From NCBI RefSeq assembly GCF_014205215.1, contig NZ_JACHNC010000001.1:6134501-6198500 (forward strand): DNA of 64,000 nt, in the 5' to 3' direction. This document shows, piece after piece, positions 26,030 to 33,974 of this stretch; within the stretch, counting starts at the first letter, position 1; each line of letters opens with the position of its first letter. Below the pieces are notes generated by a model that saw only the letters and a list, made by a program, of their open reading frames with translations, made no database searches and was not told the DNA's origin. A program made the position numbers and the translations under genes. The DNA comes from Actinoplanes lobatus (GTDB lineage: Bacteria > Actinomycetota > Actinomycetes > Mycobacteriales > Micromonosporaceae).

Positions 26030-27161
26030 CGAACCCTTCGGGCGCGGGCCGCTGCACCTCGATCTCAGCATGGGCCGCGACCTGCCCCGGCCGGTGCCGC
26101 CGGAGGTCGGCGACGCGCTGCTGTCCGCGCAGATCACCGCGACCGCGGGCGAACGCAGCGGCTTCCAGCTCGCCTTCGACCTCACCAAGAACGGGCCGAT
26201 CGCCCGGCGCTACCTGCCGGAACGCTTCTTCCACCCGAGGACGCGGGTGGTGCTGAGCACGACGCTGCGCGGCGCTACGACGGTGCTGTTCGACGGGCTC
26301 GTCACGCGGCAGGAAGTCGGCGCCAGCAACCGTCCCGGCCAGTCCACGCTGACCGTCACCGGCGAGGACCTGACGCTCGTCATGGATCTGGACGAGCGCG
26401 CCGAGGGCTTCCCCAACCTGGCGCCCTCGCAGCGGGCCGAGCTGATCCTGCGCCGGTACGCCGGGTACGGCATCACGCCCCGGGTGATCACCGAGCAGGT
26501 GCCGCAGCCACCGGACGCGGCCCAGCGCATCGACTTCCAGAGCGGCACCGACCTGCGGTACCTCAACCAGCTGGCGCGCGCCAACGGCTACACCTTCTAT
26601 CTGGAGCCGGGGCCGGAGCCGGGCCGGTCGACCGCCTACTGGGGACCGCAGATCCGCACCGGGGTCCGGCAGCACGCGCTGTCGGTCAACATGGACGCGA
26701 ACTCCACCGTCGACCAACTGACTTTCGCCTACGACGGGCTGGCCCGCGAGGAGCCGACCGCTCTCGTGCAGGATCCGGCCACCCGCGAGATCGTCCAGCT
26801 CGCCCAGCCGCCGATCGACCCGCTGCGCCCGCCGCTGGGCCGGGATCCGACCGAGGCGCTGAAACGGCCCAGCCTCCGCAACACCGCCAAACTCGGCACC
26901 GCCCAGGCGCAGGCCGAGCTGCTGGCCCGGGCCGCCACGTCGGCCGACGCCATCGCCGGGTCCGGGTCGCTCGACGTCACCCGGTACGGCTTCGTGCTGC
27001 GCCCCCGCGAACTGGTCGGCGTGCGCGGTGCGGGCGTGGCGTACGACGGCGACTACTTCGTCACCTCGGTCACCCACACGCTGCGGCCGGGGCAGTACCT
27101 GCAGAACTTCACGATCTCCCGCGAGGGAATGGTCGCGCGCGGCGACACCGTGCGGCCCTAA
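26022..27161 (+). CDS. gpD/VgrG N-domain-like baseplate hub
   Basis: A 379-aa phage late control D-type protein forming the trimeric hub below the tube (T4 gp27-like). Typical elements: DALLSAQITATAGERSGFQL, GLVTRQEVGASNRPGQSTL, VTGEDLTLVMDLDE, RAELILRRYAGYGI, RIDFQSGTDLRYLNQLARAN and a C-terminal VTRYGFVLRPRELVGVRG barrel segment. TTG at 26022 has a GGAACGGGG site 8 bp upstream; TTG at 26016 is an alternative. In Afp8 the hub and spike are one chain; here they are two adjacent genes. Confidence 0.88.
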   Translation: MADEPFGRGPLHLDLSMGRDLPRPVPPEVGDALLSAQITATAGERSGFQLAFDLTKNGPIARRYLPERFFHPRTRVVLSTTLRGATTVLFDGLVTRQEVGASNRPGQSTLTVTGEDLTLVMDLDERAEGFPNLAPSQRAELILRRYAGYGITPRVITEQVPQPPDAAQRIDFQSGTDLRYLNQLARANGYTFYLEPGPEPGRSTAYWGPQIRTGVRQHALSVNMDANSTVDQLTFAYDGLAREEPTALVQDPATREIVQLAQPPIDPLRPPLGRDPTEALKRPSLRNTAKLGTAQAQAELLARAATSADAIAGSGSLDVTRYGFVLRPRELVGVRGAGVAYDGDYFVTSVTHTLRPGQYLQNFTISREGMVARGDTVRP

Positions 27162-27171
27162 GGAGCATCAG

Positions 27172-27693
27172 ATGCCGGAACCGAGCAACCGTTTCCTCGG
27201 CAAGTACCGGGGCCGGGTCGTCGACAACGCCGACCCCCGGCGCATCGCCCGGCTGCGGGCCGAGGTGCCCGACGTGCTGGGCCGGGAGTGGTCCACCTGG
27301 GCGCTGCCGTGCCTGCCGTTCACCGGTGAGGGGTTCGGGCATTTCAGCATGCCGGCGGTCGGCGCCGGTGTCTGGATCGAGTTCGAACAGGGCGATCCCA
27401 GCCACCCGATCTGGTCCGGCACCTGGTACGGCGACGCCGCCGAACTGCCGCCGGACGCCCGTACCGCCCAGGAGGCCGAACCACCCACCCAGCCGGTCGT
27501 CATCCAGACCCGGGCCGGCCACAAGGTGGTCGTCTCCGACACCGCCGGTGGCGGAATCCTGTTGCGGGCCGGCGGAGCGTCGGTGCGGATCGACGGCGGC
27601 GGCGTCCGTCTCGAGGACGGCCTCGGCGGCGTGCTCACGGTCTCCGGCGGCCGGGTCGACGTGAATGGCCAGATCTTCCCGGGGAGGGCCTGA
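27172..27693 (+). CDS. gpV/gp5-like spike protein
   Basis: A 173-aa OB-fold plus beta-prism spike that caps the hub. OB part: FLGKYRGRVVDNADPRRIAR, LRAEVPDVLG, WALPCLPFTG, MPAVGAGVWIEFEQGDPSHP and IWSGTWYG. Beta-helix tip: VVIQTRAGHKVVVSDTAGG, ILLRAGGASVRIDGGG and similar short strands ending in VNGQIFPGRA. ATG at 27172 follows an AAGGAG site. No separate PAAR tip gene is visible, so the tip may be the end of this beta-prism. Stop overlaps the gp25 start (ATGA). Confidence 0.9.
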   Translation: MPEPSNRFLGKYRGRVVDNADPRRIARLRAEVPDVLGREWSTWALPCLPFTGEGFGHFSMPAVGAGVWIEFEQGDPSHPIWSGTWYGDAAELPPDARTAQEAEPPTQPVVIQTRAGHKVVVSDTAGGGILLRAGGASVRIDGGGVRLEDGLGGVLTVSGGRVDVNGQIFPGRA

Positions 27694-28055
27694 TGCGCAT
27701 CGACATCGCCGTCCCGTTCCGGTTCGGGGCCCGCGGCCGGACCGCCACGGCGACCCACGACGAGCACGCCCGCGACCTGATCGAGCAGCTGCTGTTCACC
27801 AGCCCGGGGGAGCGGGTGATGCGGCCCGACTTCGGCTGCGGCCTGCTCGACCTGGTGTTCGCCCCGACCGCCCCGGAGCTGGTCGCGGCGCTGGAGCTGT
27901 CGGTGCGGGCGAGCCTGCAACGCCTGCTCGGCGATCTGGTCGAGGTGCGGGCGCTGGACATGTCCGTCACCGGCGGCATCGTGCGGGTCGAGTTGCACTA
28001 CACCGTGCGGCGGACCGGCAGCGAGCGCAAGGACGTCTTCGAGGGGCGATCATGA
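27693..28055 (+). CDS. gp25-like baseplate wedge protein
   Basis: A 120-aa GPW/gp25 family protein, which nucleates sheath assembly on the baseplate. Signatures: the central LIEQLLFTSPGERVMRPDFG with the conserved PGERVMRP turn, CGLLDLVFAP and LVAALELSVRASLQRLLGDL. Length is typical. Start overlaps the spike stop. Its stop overlaps the first start codon of the 77-bp tandem repeat (ATGA at 28052-28055). Confidence 0.93.
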   Translation: MRIDIAVPFRFGARGRTATATHDEHARDLIEQLLFTSPGERVMRPDFGCGLLDLVFAPTAPELVAALELSVRASLQRLLGDLVEVRALDMSVTGGIVRVELHYTVRRTGSERKDVFEGRS

Positions 28056-28132
28056 GCGAGCTTGCGAGCGAGTCATCCAGCTCAGTCTTGAACTCATTGC
28101 GACGCCGGAGCGCGGCGGAGGTGGCGCAGTGA
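28052..28132 (+). CDS. Mini-ORF 1 of the 77-bp repeat, 26 aa
   Basis: ATG-initiated; begins MSELASESSSSVLN and ends SLRRRSAAEVAQ. Its start overlaps the gp25 stop and its stop (TGA 28130-28132) overlaps the next GTG, so ribosomes could be passed along the array. No known domain; whether a peptide is made is unproven. Confidence 0.35.
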   Translation: MSELASESSSSVLNSLRRRSAAEVAQ

Positions 28133-28209
28133 GCGAGCTTGCGAGTGAATCATTCAGCTCAGTCTTGAACTCATTGCGACGCCGGAGCGCGGCGGAGGTG
28201 GCGCAGTGA
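28129..28209 (+). CDS. Mini-ORF 2 of the 77-bp repeat, 26 aa
   Basis: GTG-initiated copy; differs from mini-ORF 1 by a single residue change (Ser to Phe at position 9). Four-base overlaps with both neighbours. Confidence 0.35.
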   Translation: MSELASESFSSVLNSLRRRSAAEVAQ

Positions 28210-28286
28210 GCGAGCTTGCGAGTGAATCATTCAGCTCAGTCTTGAACTCATTGCGACGCCGGAGCGCAGCGGAGGTGGCGCAATGA
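28206..28286 (+). CDS. Mini-ORF 3 of the 77-bp repeat, 26 aa
   Basis: GTG-initiated copy with the same peptide as mini-ORF 2 (both nucleotide differences are silent). Its stop overlaps the ATG of the baseplate J gene, so translation of J may depend on coupling through the array. Confidence 0.35.
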   Translation: MSELASESFSSVLNSLRRRSAAEVAQ

Positions 28287-30826
28287 GCGACCGTAGGCGC
28301 GCGGCGATCCGGGTGGCCGGCCACAACGGGGTCGACGAGATCGAGGTGAGCGACGACGGGCTGCGGCTCTCCGTCACGTTCCTGGGCCGGGCCCCGGCCG
28401 ATCTGGGACCCGGCAACATCCGCATCGACGGTGGCCGCCGCGTCACCGGCGTCACCGCGGTCGAGGTGGAGGTGGAGCACGCCGGCGACCCGGAGCTGGA
28501 CGACCGGCTGCACGTCACCGTGGACCGGGCCGGCGACACCTCCCGCTACCGGCTGTCGATCGTCGAGACCGACGCCTACGGGCGGCCGGGGACCAGGCCC
28601 TACCCGGGTTTCGACCAGCGCTATCACGGTGCCGGGTTCCGGTTCCGGCCACAGTGCGCGCCGCCGTTCGAGCCGCCACCGCCGGACCGGGTGCGCCCGC
28701 CCGCGCCGGTGATCGACTACACGGCACGCGACTACGACACGATCCGGCGGCTGCTGCTGGACCGGATGGCGCTGACCGTTCCGGCGTGGGTGGAGCGCGG
28801 TCCGGCCGATCTCGGTGTCGCCCTGGTCGAGTTGCTGGCCTACACCGCTGACCAGATCTCGTACCAGCAGGATGCGGTCGCCACCGAGGCGTACCTGGAC
28901 ACCGCCCGCCACCGGGTCTCGGTCCGCCGCCACGCCAAGCTGATCGACTACCCGATGCACGACGGCTGCAACGCCCGCACGGTCGTCGTCGTGGACGTCG
29001 CCGAGCCGGTCACCCTCCACCCGGGCGAGTACCGGTTCGCGGCCGCCGACGCGCACCGGGGAGGCGTCGAGCACGCCCTGATCTTCGAACCGCTCGACCG
29101 GCGGCCGGCGCGACTGTGGCCGGAGCACAACGCCATCCGGTTCTGGACGTGGGAGGGCGACGAGCCGACGCTGTTGGCCGGGGCCACCGCGGCGACGCTG
29201 CGCGACGACGACCGCTGTCTGCGGTTGCGGCCCGGCGACGTGCTGGTTCTCGAGGAGACCCGTGGCCACCGACAGGCGGTTCGGCTGATTTCCGTCACGC
29301 CCGGCACGGACCGGCTCCGCGGGCAGGAGATCGTGGAGGTGACCTGGGCGGACGGGGACGCTCTCACCGGACCGCTGGACCTCTGCGACAGTGTGGCACG
29401 GGGCAACGCGATCCTGGTCGATCACGGCCGCACCCTCCCTGAACCCGAGCCGGTCAGCACGCCGGGGCCACGGTCGGTGACGCAGGCCGTCCCGTACCCG
29501 CTTCCCGAGCACGTCCGCGCCGGCCAGGCCGCCCACCTGGCCGCACTTCCGGAGCGCGCCCGGGAACGGCTGGCCGACCTGTGGCGCAGCGCCGTCGACC
29601 GCAACGGGCTGTCCGACGGCGAGGTCGACGAGCTGACCGTCCTGTTCGACCTGCCCTACGCCGAGCGCACCCGGCTGCGCGAGGACCCGGCCGGCACGCT
29701 GCGCGACCTGCTGGCCGGGAACAAGCGCCGGCTGGCCGGGAAGCTGCGCCGGCTGGAGGTGCTGGCCGCCCGCGCCCGCGCCGGAACGGTCCTCGGCGAC
29801 CACATCGCCGAGGAGATCGCCCAGACCTGGGGAGACCGGTACGCGGACGGGCTGCGCCCCGGCGACCCGGTGCTGGCCGGCCCGGTCAGCGCGCTGGCCG
29901 GCGACCCAGGACGGGCCCTGCCCGTCCTGCACGGCGACTGGACACCGCGCCGCGACCTGCTCGACAGCGGCCCTCGCGACCGCCATGTGGTCGGCGAGCT
30001 CACCGACGACGGCCGGCTCCTGCTGCGCTTCAACACCCCACCCCCGCCCGGTACGAGGATCGGCTACCGGGTCGGCGGCGGCACGGCCGGGAACGTCGGC
30101 GCCGAGGCGATCACCCACCTGGTCATGTGCCGCGACGACGGCGAAAGACCGGCGGTCACCGGCGTACGCAATCCGCTGCCCGCCGTCGGCGGCACCGACC
30201 CGGAACCGGTCGACCAGGTCCGCCGTCTCGCCCCGCTCGCCCTGCGCCGTGAGCGGCAGCGGGCGATCACCGCGGCCGACTACGCCGAGCTGGCCTCCGC
30301 GCTGCCTGGCGTGCAACGGGCGGCCGCCGAGATCCGGTGGACCGGCAGCACCGCCGAGGCGCACGTCGCCATCGACGCCCGTGGCAGTGGAGTCCCGTCC
30401 CAACGGCTTCTGGACGAGGTGGCGGACCGGCTTGAGGCGTACCGGCGGATCGGCCACGACCTGGTGGTCGCCCCGGCGCGCCCGGTCCCGCTGGACATCG
30501 TGATCGAGGTGTGCGCCGCCCCCGGCCACCAGCACGGCCGCATCCTCGCCGAACTGCACCGCAAACTGTTCGCCGCCTTCCGCCCGGACGCGCTCACCTT
30601 CGGCGACCCGGTACGGGTGAGCCGGCTGACCGCCCTGGCCGCGTCCGTGCCCGGGGTGCGCACCGCCCGGGTGACCCGGCTGCGGCGGCTGTCCGCCCCG
30701 GACTCCGGGGAACTCGAGGCCGGCCTGCTGCGCCTCGGCCCGCTGGAGATCGCGCGGTGCGACAACGATCCGGACCGGCCGGAGAACGGCCGCCTGGAGA
30801 CAGTCCTGACCGACGGAGGCGACTGA
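28283..30826 (+). CDS. Baseplate J-type protein 1 (Afp11-like)
   Basis: An 847-aa putative baseplate assembly protein, part of the wedge ring around the hub. Recognised from PVIDYTARDYDTIRRLLLDR, WVERGPADLGVALVELLAYT and ADQISYQQDAVATEAYLDTA with the following VRRHAKLIDYPMHDGCNAR, which are the conserved N-terminal block, and a C-terminal J-like region: NPLPAVGGTDPEPVDQVRRL, ALRRERQRAITAADYAELAS and later DIVIEVCAAPGHQHGRILAE. ATG at 28283 is embedded in the end of the third 77-bp repeat. One base separates its stop from the next gene. Confidence 0.9.
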   Translation: MSDRRRAAIRVAGHNGVDEIEVSDDGLRLSVTFLGRAPADLGPGNIRIDGGRRVTGVTAVEVEVEHAGDPELDDRLHVTVDRAGDTSRYRLSIVETDAYGRPGTRPYPGFDQRYHGAGFRFRPQCAPPFEPPPPDRVRPPAPVIDYTARDYDTIRRLLLDRMALTVPAWVERGPADLGVALVELLAYTADQISYQQDAVATEAYLDTARHRVSVRRHAKLIDYPMHDGCNARTVVVVDVAEPVTLHPGEYRFAAADAHRGGVEHALIFEPLDRRPARLWPEHNAIRFWTWEGDEPTLLAGATAATLRDDDRCLRLRPGDVLVLEETRGHRQAVRLISVTPGTDRLRGQEIVEVTWADGDALTGPLDLCDSVARGNAILVDHGRTLPEPEPVSTPGPRSVTQAVPYPLPEHVRAGQAAHLAALPERARERLADLWRSAVDRNGLSDGEVDELTVLFDLPYAERTRLREDPAGTLRDLLAGNKRRLAGKLRRLEVLAARARAGTVLGDHIAEEIAQTWGDRYADGLRPGDPVLAGPVSALAGDPGRALPVLHGDWTPRRDLLDSGPRDRHVVGELTDDGRLLLRFNTPPPPGTRIGYRVGGGTAGNVGAEAITHLVMCRDDGERPAVTGVRNPLPAVGGTDPEPVDQVRRLAPLALRRERQRAITAADYAELASALPGVQRAAAEIRWTGSTAEAHVAIDARGSGVPSQRLLDEVADRLEAYRRIGHDLVVAPARPVPLDIVIEVCAAPGHQHGRILAELHRKLFAAFRPDALTFGDPVRVSRLTALAASVPGVRTARVTRLRRLSAPDSGELEAGLLRLGPLEIARCDNDPDRPENGRLETVLTDGGD

Positions 30827-30827
30827 C

Positions 30828-33800
30828 GTGGACCACGGCACGTTCCTCAGCGACATGCTGGACCACCCGGCGCTGCGCCGGCTCACCGTGCGCACCACCG
30901 ACGACCCGGCGATCGCCCTGCTCGACGCGGCCGCCGTGGTCGCCGACCTGCTCACCTTCCACGGCGAGCGGATCGGCGACGAGGGCTACCTGCGGACCGC
31001 CCGGGACCGTCGCTCGCTCGGGCTGCTCGGCCGGCTGGTCGACTACCGGCCGCGGCCGGGGCTCGCGGCGGACACGCATCTCGCGTACCGGCTGGATCCC
31101 CGCTCCCAGCCCGGCGGCGCGGACGCGGACGTGCTGATCCCGCGCGGCTCGCGCAGCCGCAGCGTGCCCGCCGCCTCCGGGGAGCCGCCGCAGACCTTCG
31201 AGACCGACGCCGACCTGGTCGCCCGCGCCGCGTGGAACGACCTCGCGGTCCGCCGGCAGCGCCCCGATCCGCTCACCACCGACGATCTCACCCGGCGCGC
31301 CGAGATCCTGGTGGCCGGAACGGACACCCTGCTCGTGGTGGGGGACCGGCTGCTGTTCGTCTTCGGCGACGACCGGCGGCTGATTCCGGTGGCCCGCCTA
31401 CGGATAGACAGGGAGCGGGACGTCACCGCGATCGGCCTGCCCGGCTCGCCGCCGCCGAGCCTTCCCGAGCTGATCGCCCAGCTCCGGCGCCGTCTCGCCG
31501 AGCCGCGCCCGAACGGCACGCTCGTGACCGAGACGGACCGGTCCGTGCTGGCCCCTCTGGACGCCGATCTCGATCAGATCAACACCACCGAGGGGTACGC
31601 CGAGCGCCTGGCCGATCCGATCCAGCGGCTCACCGAGGCCGCCGCCGTGGCCGGAACCCGTCAGGACATCGCCGACTGGTGCGAGCGGCTCGCGGCGGCC
31701 CTGGTGGATCAGGCCGCCCGCGCCCGGGATCTGGGTGGAGTCCACATCGAGGAGCCGACCGGTGCCGGGCTCGCCGCCGTGGCCGCCCTGACCGGCCTGT
31801 TCGCGCTGCGGGTCACCGCCACGCCGTTCGGCGCCACGGCACCCCTGCAACCGGTACGCGACCAGCAGGGCCGGGTGATCAACGTGACCGACTGGCCGTT
31901 GCCCGGCGCCACGCTGACCACCACCCGGATCGTCTTCGACACGGCCGGCCGGGTCCCCGTACGGGCCGAGTTCGTCCACGCCCAGCCGGACGGCACCGTC
32001 CAGCACGGCGAGAACCTGCCGGTCGCCGAGACCACCGTCGACCTCGGCCCCGGCCGGGTCACCGTGACCGGCACCGCCGAGAGGGTGACCGTCAACCTGC
32101 GGCCCGGCCTGCCCGAACACGAGCTGACCGTCACCACCCCGACCGCGGAACGCCGGGTCACGGTCACCGTCGCCGGCCAGTCCTTCGATCTGAACCCGGG
32201 CGACACCCGGCCGGTCACCGTGGACGGCCAGGTGATCGCCATCCGGTACCCGGGCGCCCTGGAGATCGCGGTCGCGACGGTGCCGGACGAGAGCCTCCGC
32301 ACGGTGCTGTCGCTGGACGCCGTCCACAACACGGTCACCCCCGGCAGCCCGATCGTCGTCGAACGACCGGGCCGGCCGCCGCTCATCACCCGGGTCGCCG
32401 AGGCCCGCACCGCCACCTACGCCCAGTTCGGCATCACCGGCCGCGGCACCCGGCTCGTCCTCGACGACGCCTGGCTGGGCGAGGGCGACGTGCTGCTGTC
32501 CCAGATCCGCGACACCACGATCTACGCGGGCGGTGAGCCGCTCCGCCCGGCCGGGCAGCCGCTGGCCGAGGACGTGCACGGCGACCGGATCGAGCTGGAC
32601 GACCGCCACGACGCCCTGCGCCCCGGCCGGATCCTGGCGGTCACCGGCGAACACACCGAGATCGTCACGATCGCCGCCGTCGGCCACGGACCGGCGAACA
32701 CCACCATCGTGCTGGCCGGTCCGCTGGCCCACCGCTACCGGCGCGACACCGTCCGGATCCTCGGCAACGTCGTCCCCGCCAGCCACGGCGAGACCCGCGA
32801 CGACCCGATCGGCAGCGGCGACGCCACCGCCGTCCACCAGACCTTCACCCTGTGGCAGGAACCGCTCACCTGGCTGCCGTCCGGCGACCCCGTCGGCGCC
32901 CGCCCGGCCTTGGAGGTCCGCGTCGACGGCCTGCTCTGGCAACTGGCCGACAGCCTGGACGGACGTGGCCCGGCGGAACGGGTCTACGTCCTCGGGAACA
33001 CGCCGGACGGCCGGACCACGGTCACCTTCGGCGACGGTGTGCACGGCGCCCGGCTGCCGACCGGGCAGGAGAACATCCGTGTCCGCTACCGGTTCGGGGC
33101 CGGACCGGAGGGCAACCTGCCAGCCGGGCGGATCACCCAGCCGGTGACCCGGCCGCTCGGCGTCATCGGGGTCACCAACCCGGTTCCGGCCACCGGCGGC
33201 GCCGACCCGGACGGTCCCGGACTGGCCCGGCGGCGCATCCCGCTCGCGGTGGCCACCCTGGACCGGCTGCTGTCCACCCGGGACTACGCCGACTTCACCC
33301 GCTCCCGGGCCGGTATCGGACGGGCCACGGCGCGGGAGGTGTTCGACGGCCGCCGCCGGGTCGTGCACGTGACGGTGGCCGCGGTCGACGACGTACCCCT
33401 GGATCCGGGATCCGACCTGTTGCCCGCGCTGCGGGCGGCGCTGGCCGCCCACGGTGACCCACGCCTGCCGGTGCGTGTCGAAGTGCGTGAGCTGGTCGCG
33501 TTGCGGCTGGTCGCGGGGGTGAAGGTGGCCGCCGGGCACGCGTTCGAGATCGTCGCGCCACGGCTGGGACGGGCGCTGCTGGACCGGCTCGGCTACCGCG
33601 GCCGGGATCTCGCCCGGGACGCCTACCTGAGCGAGGTCATGGCGGTGGCCGACCGCACGCCCGGCGTCGACTACGTGGACGTGGCCGTTTTCGCCCCCAC
33701 CGACGGGCCCGGACAACCGCTTCCAGTCGTGCCGGCGAGGCCCGCCCGCTACGTCGAACAGATCCACCGGGTCACCGGCCCGGACCCGCGGACCCTGACG

Positions 33801-33974
33801 GCGGTGGCGGCCGCGGCCGGAATCCCGCTGACCGAGCTGGCCCGCCTCAACCCCGACATCACCGATGTCCGGCCGCTCCCGCCCGGCCGGACGGTGACCG
33901 TCTTCCGCGGTCTCCGGCCGGCGCAGTTCGCCGTCCTCGCCGCCGACGGCCTGACCCTGACGGAGATCGCATGA
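30828..33974 (+). CDS. Baseplate J-type protein 2 with C-terminal LysM-like domain
   Basis: A 1048-aa second putative baseplate assembly protein. N-terminal block: DPAIALLDAAAVVADLLTFH, ERIGDEGYLRTARDRRSLG and LLGRLVDYRPRPGLAADT. C-terminal J block: GRTTVTFGDGVHGARLPTGQ, TNPVPATGGADPDGPGLARR and LSTRDYADFTRSRAGIGRA. The middle is a variable beta-rich region with Val/Thr-rich strands (about 360-480). Residues 975-1029 look like a LysM fold (VAAAAGIPLTELARLNPDI, then LPPGRTVTVFRG). GTG start at 30828. Overlaps the next gene by 4 bp (ATGA). Confidence 0.88.
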   Translation: MDHGTFLSDMLDHPALRRLTVRTTDDPAIALLDAAAVVADLLTFHGERIGDEGYLRTARDRRSLGLLGRLVDYRPRPGLAADTHLAYRLDPRSQPGGADADVLIPRGSRSRSVPAASGEPPQTFETDADLVARAAWNDLAVRRQRPDPLTTDDLTRRAEILVAGTDTLLVVGDRLLFVFGDDRRLIPVARLRIDRERDVTAIGLPGSPPPSLPELIAQLRRRLAEPRPNGTLVTETDRSVLAPLDADLDQINTTEGYAERLADPIQRLTEAAAVAGTRQDIADWCERLAAALVDQAARARDLGGVHIEEPTGAGLAAVAALTGLFALRVTATPFGATAPLQPVRDQQGRVINVTDWPLPGATLTTTRIVFDTAGRVPVRAEFVHAQPDGTVQHGENLPVAETTVDLGPGRVTVTGTAERVTVNLRPGLPEHELTVTTPTAERRVTVTVAGQSFDLNPGDTRPVTVDGQVIAIRYPGALEIAVATVPDESLRTVLSLDAVHNTVTPGSPIVVERPGRPPLITRVAEARTATYAQFGITGRGTRLVLDDAWLGEGDVLLSQIRDTTIYAGGEPLRPAGQPLAEDVHGDRIELDDRHDALRPGRILAVTGEHTEIVTIAAVGHGPANTTIVLAGPLAHRYRRDTVRILGNVVPASHGETRDDPIGSGDATAVHQTFTLWQEPLTWLPSGDPVGARPALEVRVDGLLWQLADSLDGRGPAERVYVLGNTPDGRTTVTFGDGVHGARLPTGQENIRVRYRFGAGPEGNLPAGRITQPVTRPLGVIGVTNPVPATGGADPDGPGLARRRIPLAVATLDRLLSTRDYADFTRSRAGIGRATAREVFDGRRRVVHVTVAAVDDVPLDPGSDLLPALRAALAAHGDPRLPVRVEVRELVALRLVAGVKVAAGHAFEIVAPRLGRALLDRLGYRGRDLARDAYLSEVMAVADRTPGVDYVDVAVFAPTDGPGQPLPVVPARPARYVEQIHRVTGPDPRTLTAVAAAAGIPLTELARLNPDITDVRPLPPGRTVTVFRGLRPAQFAVLAADGLTLTEIA

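Larger units (their letters stand above)
28052..28282 (+). repeat. Three perfect-register 77-bp tandem repeats
   Basis: Units start at 28052, 28129 and 28206 and end at the ATG of the baseplate J gene (28283). Units 1 and 2 differ at four positions, 2 and 3 at two. Each unit is a complete 26-codon mini-ORF with a stop that overlaps the next unit's start by four bases (GTGA/ATGA). The array replaces the usual direct overlap between gp25 and J. Confidence 0.95.

Noticed and set aside
28052..28282. CRISPR array
   Set aside because: The 77-bp units are contiguous with no spacers between them and contain ORFs; no cas genes are nearby.
28154..33767. Two long minus-strand frames (933 and 789 codons)
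   Set aside because: Antisense of the two baseplate J-type genes; low-complexity products only.
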